The notes under the pieces: model-generated
Database searches by the model: none
Seen by the model: the letters and a program-made list of their open reading frames with translations, nothing else
What the model was told of the DNA's origin: nothing
Assembly: GCA_929200335.1 (NCBI GenBank)
Contig: CAKMZG010000086.1
Span: forward strand, 4,187 to 10,076
Length of the DNA stretch: 5,890 nucleotides
From: an uncultured Alphaproteobacteria bacterium
Lineage (GTDB): Bacteria; Pseudomonadota; Alphaproteobacteria; Rhizobiales; Rhizobiaceae
Direction: 5' to 3'
Made by a program: the position numbers and the translations under genes
Part shown: positions 5,509-5,890 of the stretch, in pieces
How positions within the stretch are numbered: the stretch's first letter is position 1
How the letters are laid out: each line of letters opens with the position of its first letter

Positions 5509-5890
5509 ATGAGCAATGCACCTTTTGAAAAATCTGAATTAGAGCGCTATGCCCGCCATATTATTTTGGATGATGTGGGTGGTGTAGGGCAGCAAAAATT
5601 AAAGCAAGCCAAAGTTTTAGTCATTGGTGCTGGTGGTCTTGGCGCTCCAATATTACAATATTTGGCTGCCGCTGGCATTGGCACCCTTGGGGTGATTGAT
5701 GATGATGTGGTCTCCCTATCAAACTTACAGCGACAAGTTATTCACACAACGGATCAAGTTGGTGTTGAAAAAGTAAAAAGCGCTAAATCTGCCATCCATG
5801 GTATCAACCCCCATGTGAATGTCATTGCCCATAATGCCCGTTTATCTAAAGAAAACGCCGTTAAAATTGTCTCACAATATGATCTGATTT
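5509..5890 (+). CDS. moeB: MoeB/ThiF/HesA-family adenylyltransferase, 5' part
   Basis: This is an E1-like enzyme that adenylates the C-terminal glycine of a small sulfur-carrier protein so that sulfur can be added, as MoeB does for molybdopterin synthase and ThiF for thiamine thiazole synthesis. The first 127 residues are present and the gene runs off the window. Visible are the leading RYARHIIL (13-20), the nucleotide-binding GAGGLG (40-45), the acidic IDDD strand end (63-66) and the hallmark SNLQRQVIHT (71-80), followed by the usual VGVEKVKSA and INPH segments. The catalytic Cys and zinc-binding Cys pairs lie beyond the window, so MoeB versus ThiF cannot be separated here. The symbol moeB rests on similarity in this first half and on the recF neighbour, and is less certain than the family. 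It starts 2 bp after recF. Confidence 0.93.
   Translation, partial: MSNAPFEKSELERYARHIILDDVGGVGQQKLKQAKVLVIGAGGLGAPILQYLAAAGIGTLGVIDDDVVSLSNLQRQVIHTTDQVGVEKVKSAKSAIHGINPHVNVIAHNARLSKENAVKIVSQYDLI

Noticed and set aside
5738..5746. Perfect DnaA-box match TTATTCACA
   Set aside because: It encodes part of the invariant NLQRQVIHT motif of the MoeB/ThiF family, so protein constraint explains it; a single box in coding DNA is not evidence of an origin.
1..5890. CRISPR array, insertion sequence, prophage or defence system
   Set aside because: No regularly spaced repeats, transposase, integrase or nuclease genes are seen; gene content and order are those of a conserved chromosomal replication cluster.

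Overview
This window looks like a chromosomal replication-gene cluster from a low-GC alphaproteobacterium, most likely in the Hyphomicrobiales (Brucella/Bartonella side). The reasons are the DnaN and DnaA wording (for example the DnaN start MRVTLERSNLLKSLNHVHRV and the DnaA segment RPRQIAMYLSKLMTSRSLPE), and the order dnaA - dnaN - recF - MoeB/ThiF-type gene, which I recall from Brucella-like genomes. The genus cannot be fixed from sequence alone. All genes lie on the + strand.

Layout: 1-682 is a very AT-rich stretch with no gene that I can support. It holds short repeats, a possible promoter and a candidate replication-control or origin-like region. 683-1129 is a single-domain rhodanese-like gene. 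1130-1200 is a compact dnaA control region with a perfect inverted repeat touching a consensus -10 hexamer. 1201-2865 is dnaA, complete, with an unusual N-terminal extension of about 80 residues. 2866-3148 holds a strong hairpin (likely terminator), a plausible dnaN promoter and a leader of about 140 nt. 3149-4264 is dnaN and 4295-5506 is recF with a TTG start. From 5509 to the window end is the 5' part of a MoeB/ThiF/HesA-family E1-like adenylyltransferase gene.

How they work together: DnaA opens the origin, the DnaN sliding clamp holds the polymerase on DNA, and RecF works at stalled forks and gaps to load RecA. dnaN, recF and the E1-like gene are tightly spaced and probably co-transcribed. 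dnaA seems to be its own unit, because a hairpin and a new promoter separate it from dnaN. The rhodanese and E1-like genes at the two ends both belong to families used in sulfur transfer.

The genes themselves are ordinary housekeeping genes, and I found no hidden defence, mobile or CRISPR-type system. The parts worth a second look are regulatory: a TGTAGAT box shared by the regions upstream of the rhodanese gene and of dnaA (it resembles a DnaA box with one change), the DnaA N-terminal extension, and a recF ribosome-binding site that could be masked by base pairing on either side.
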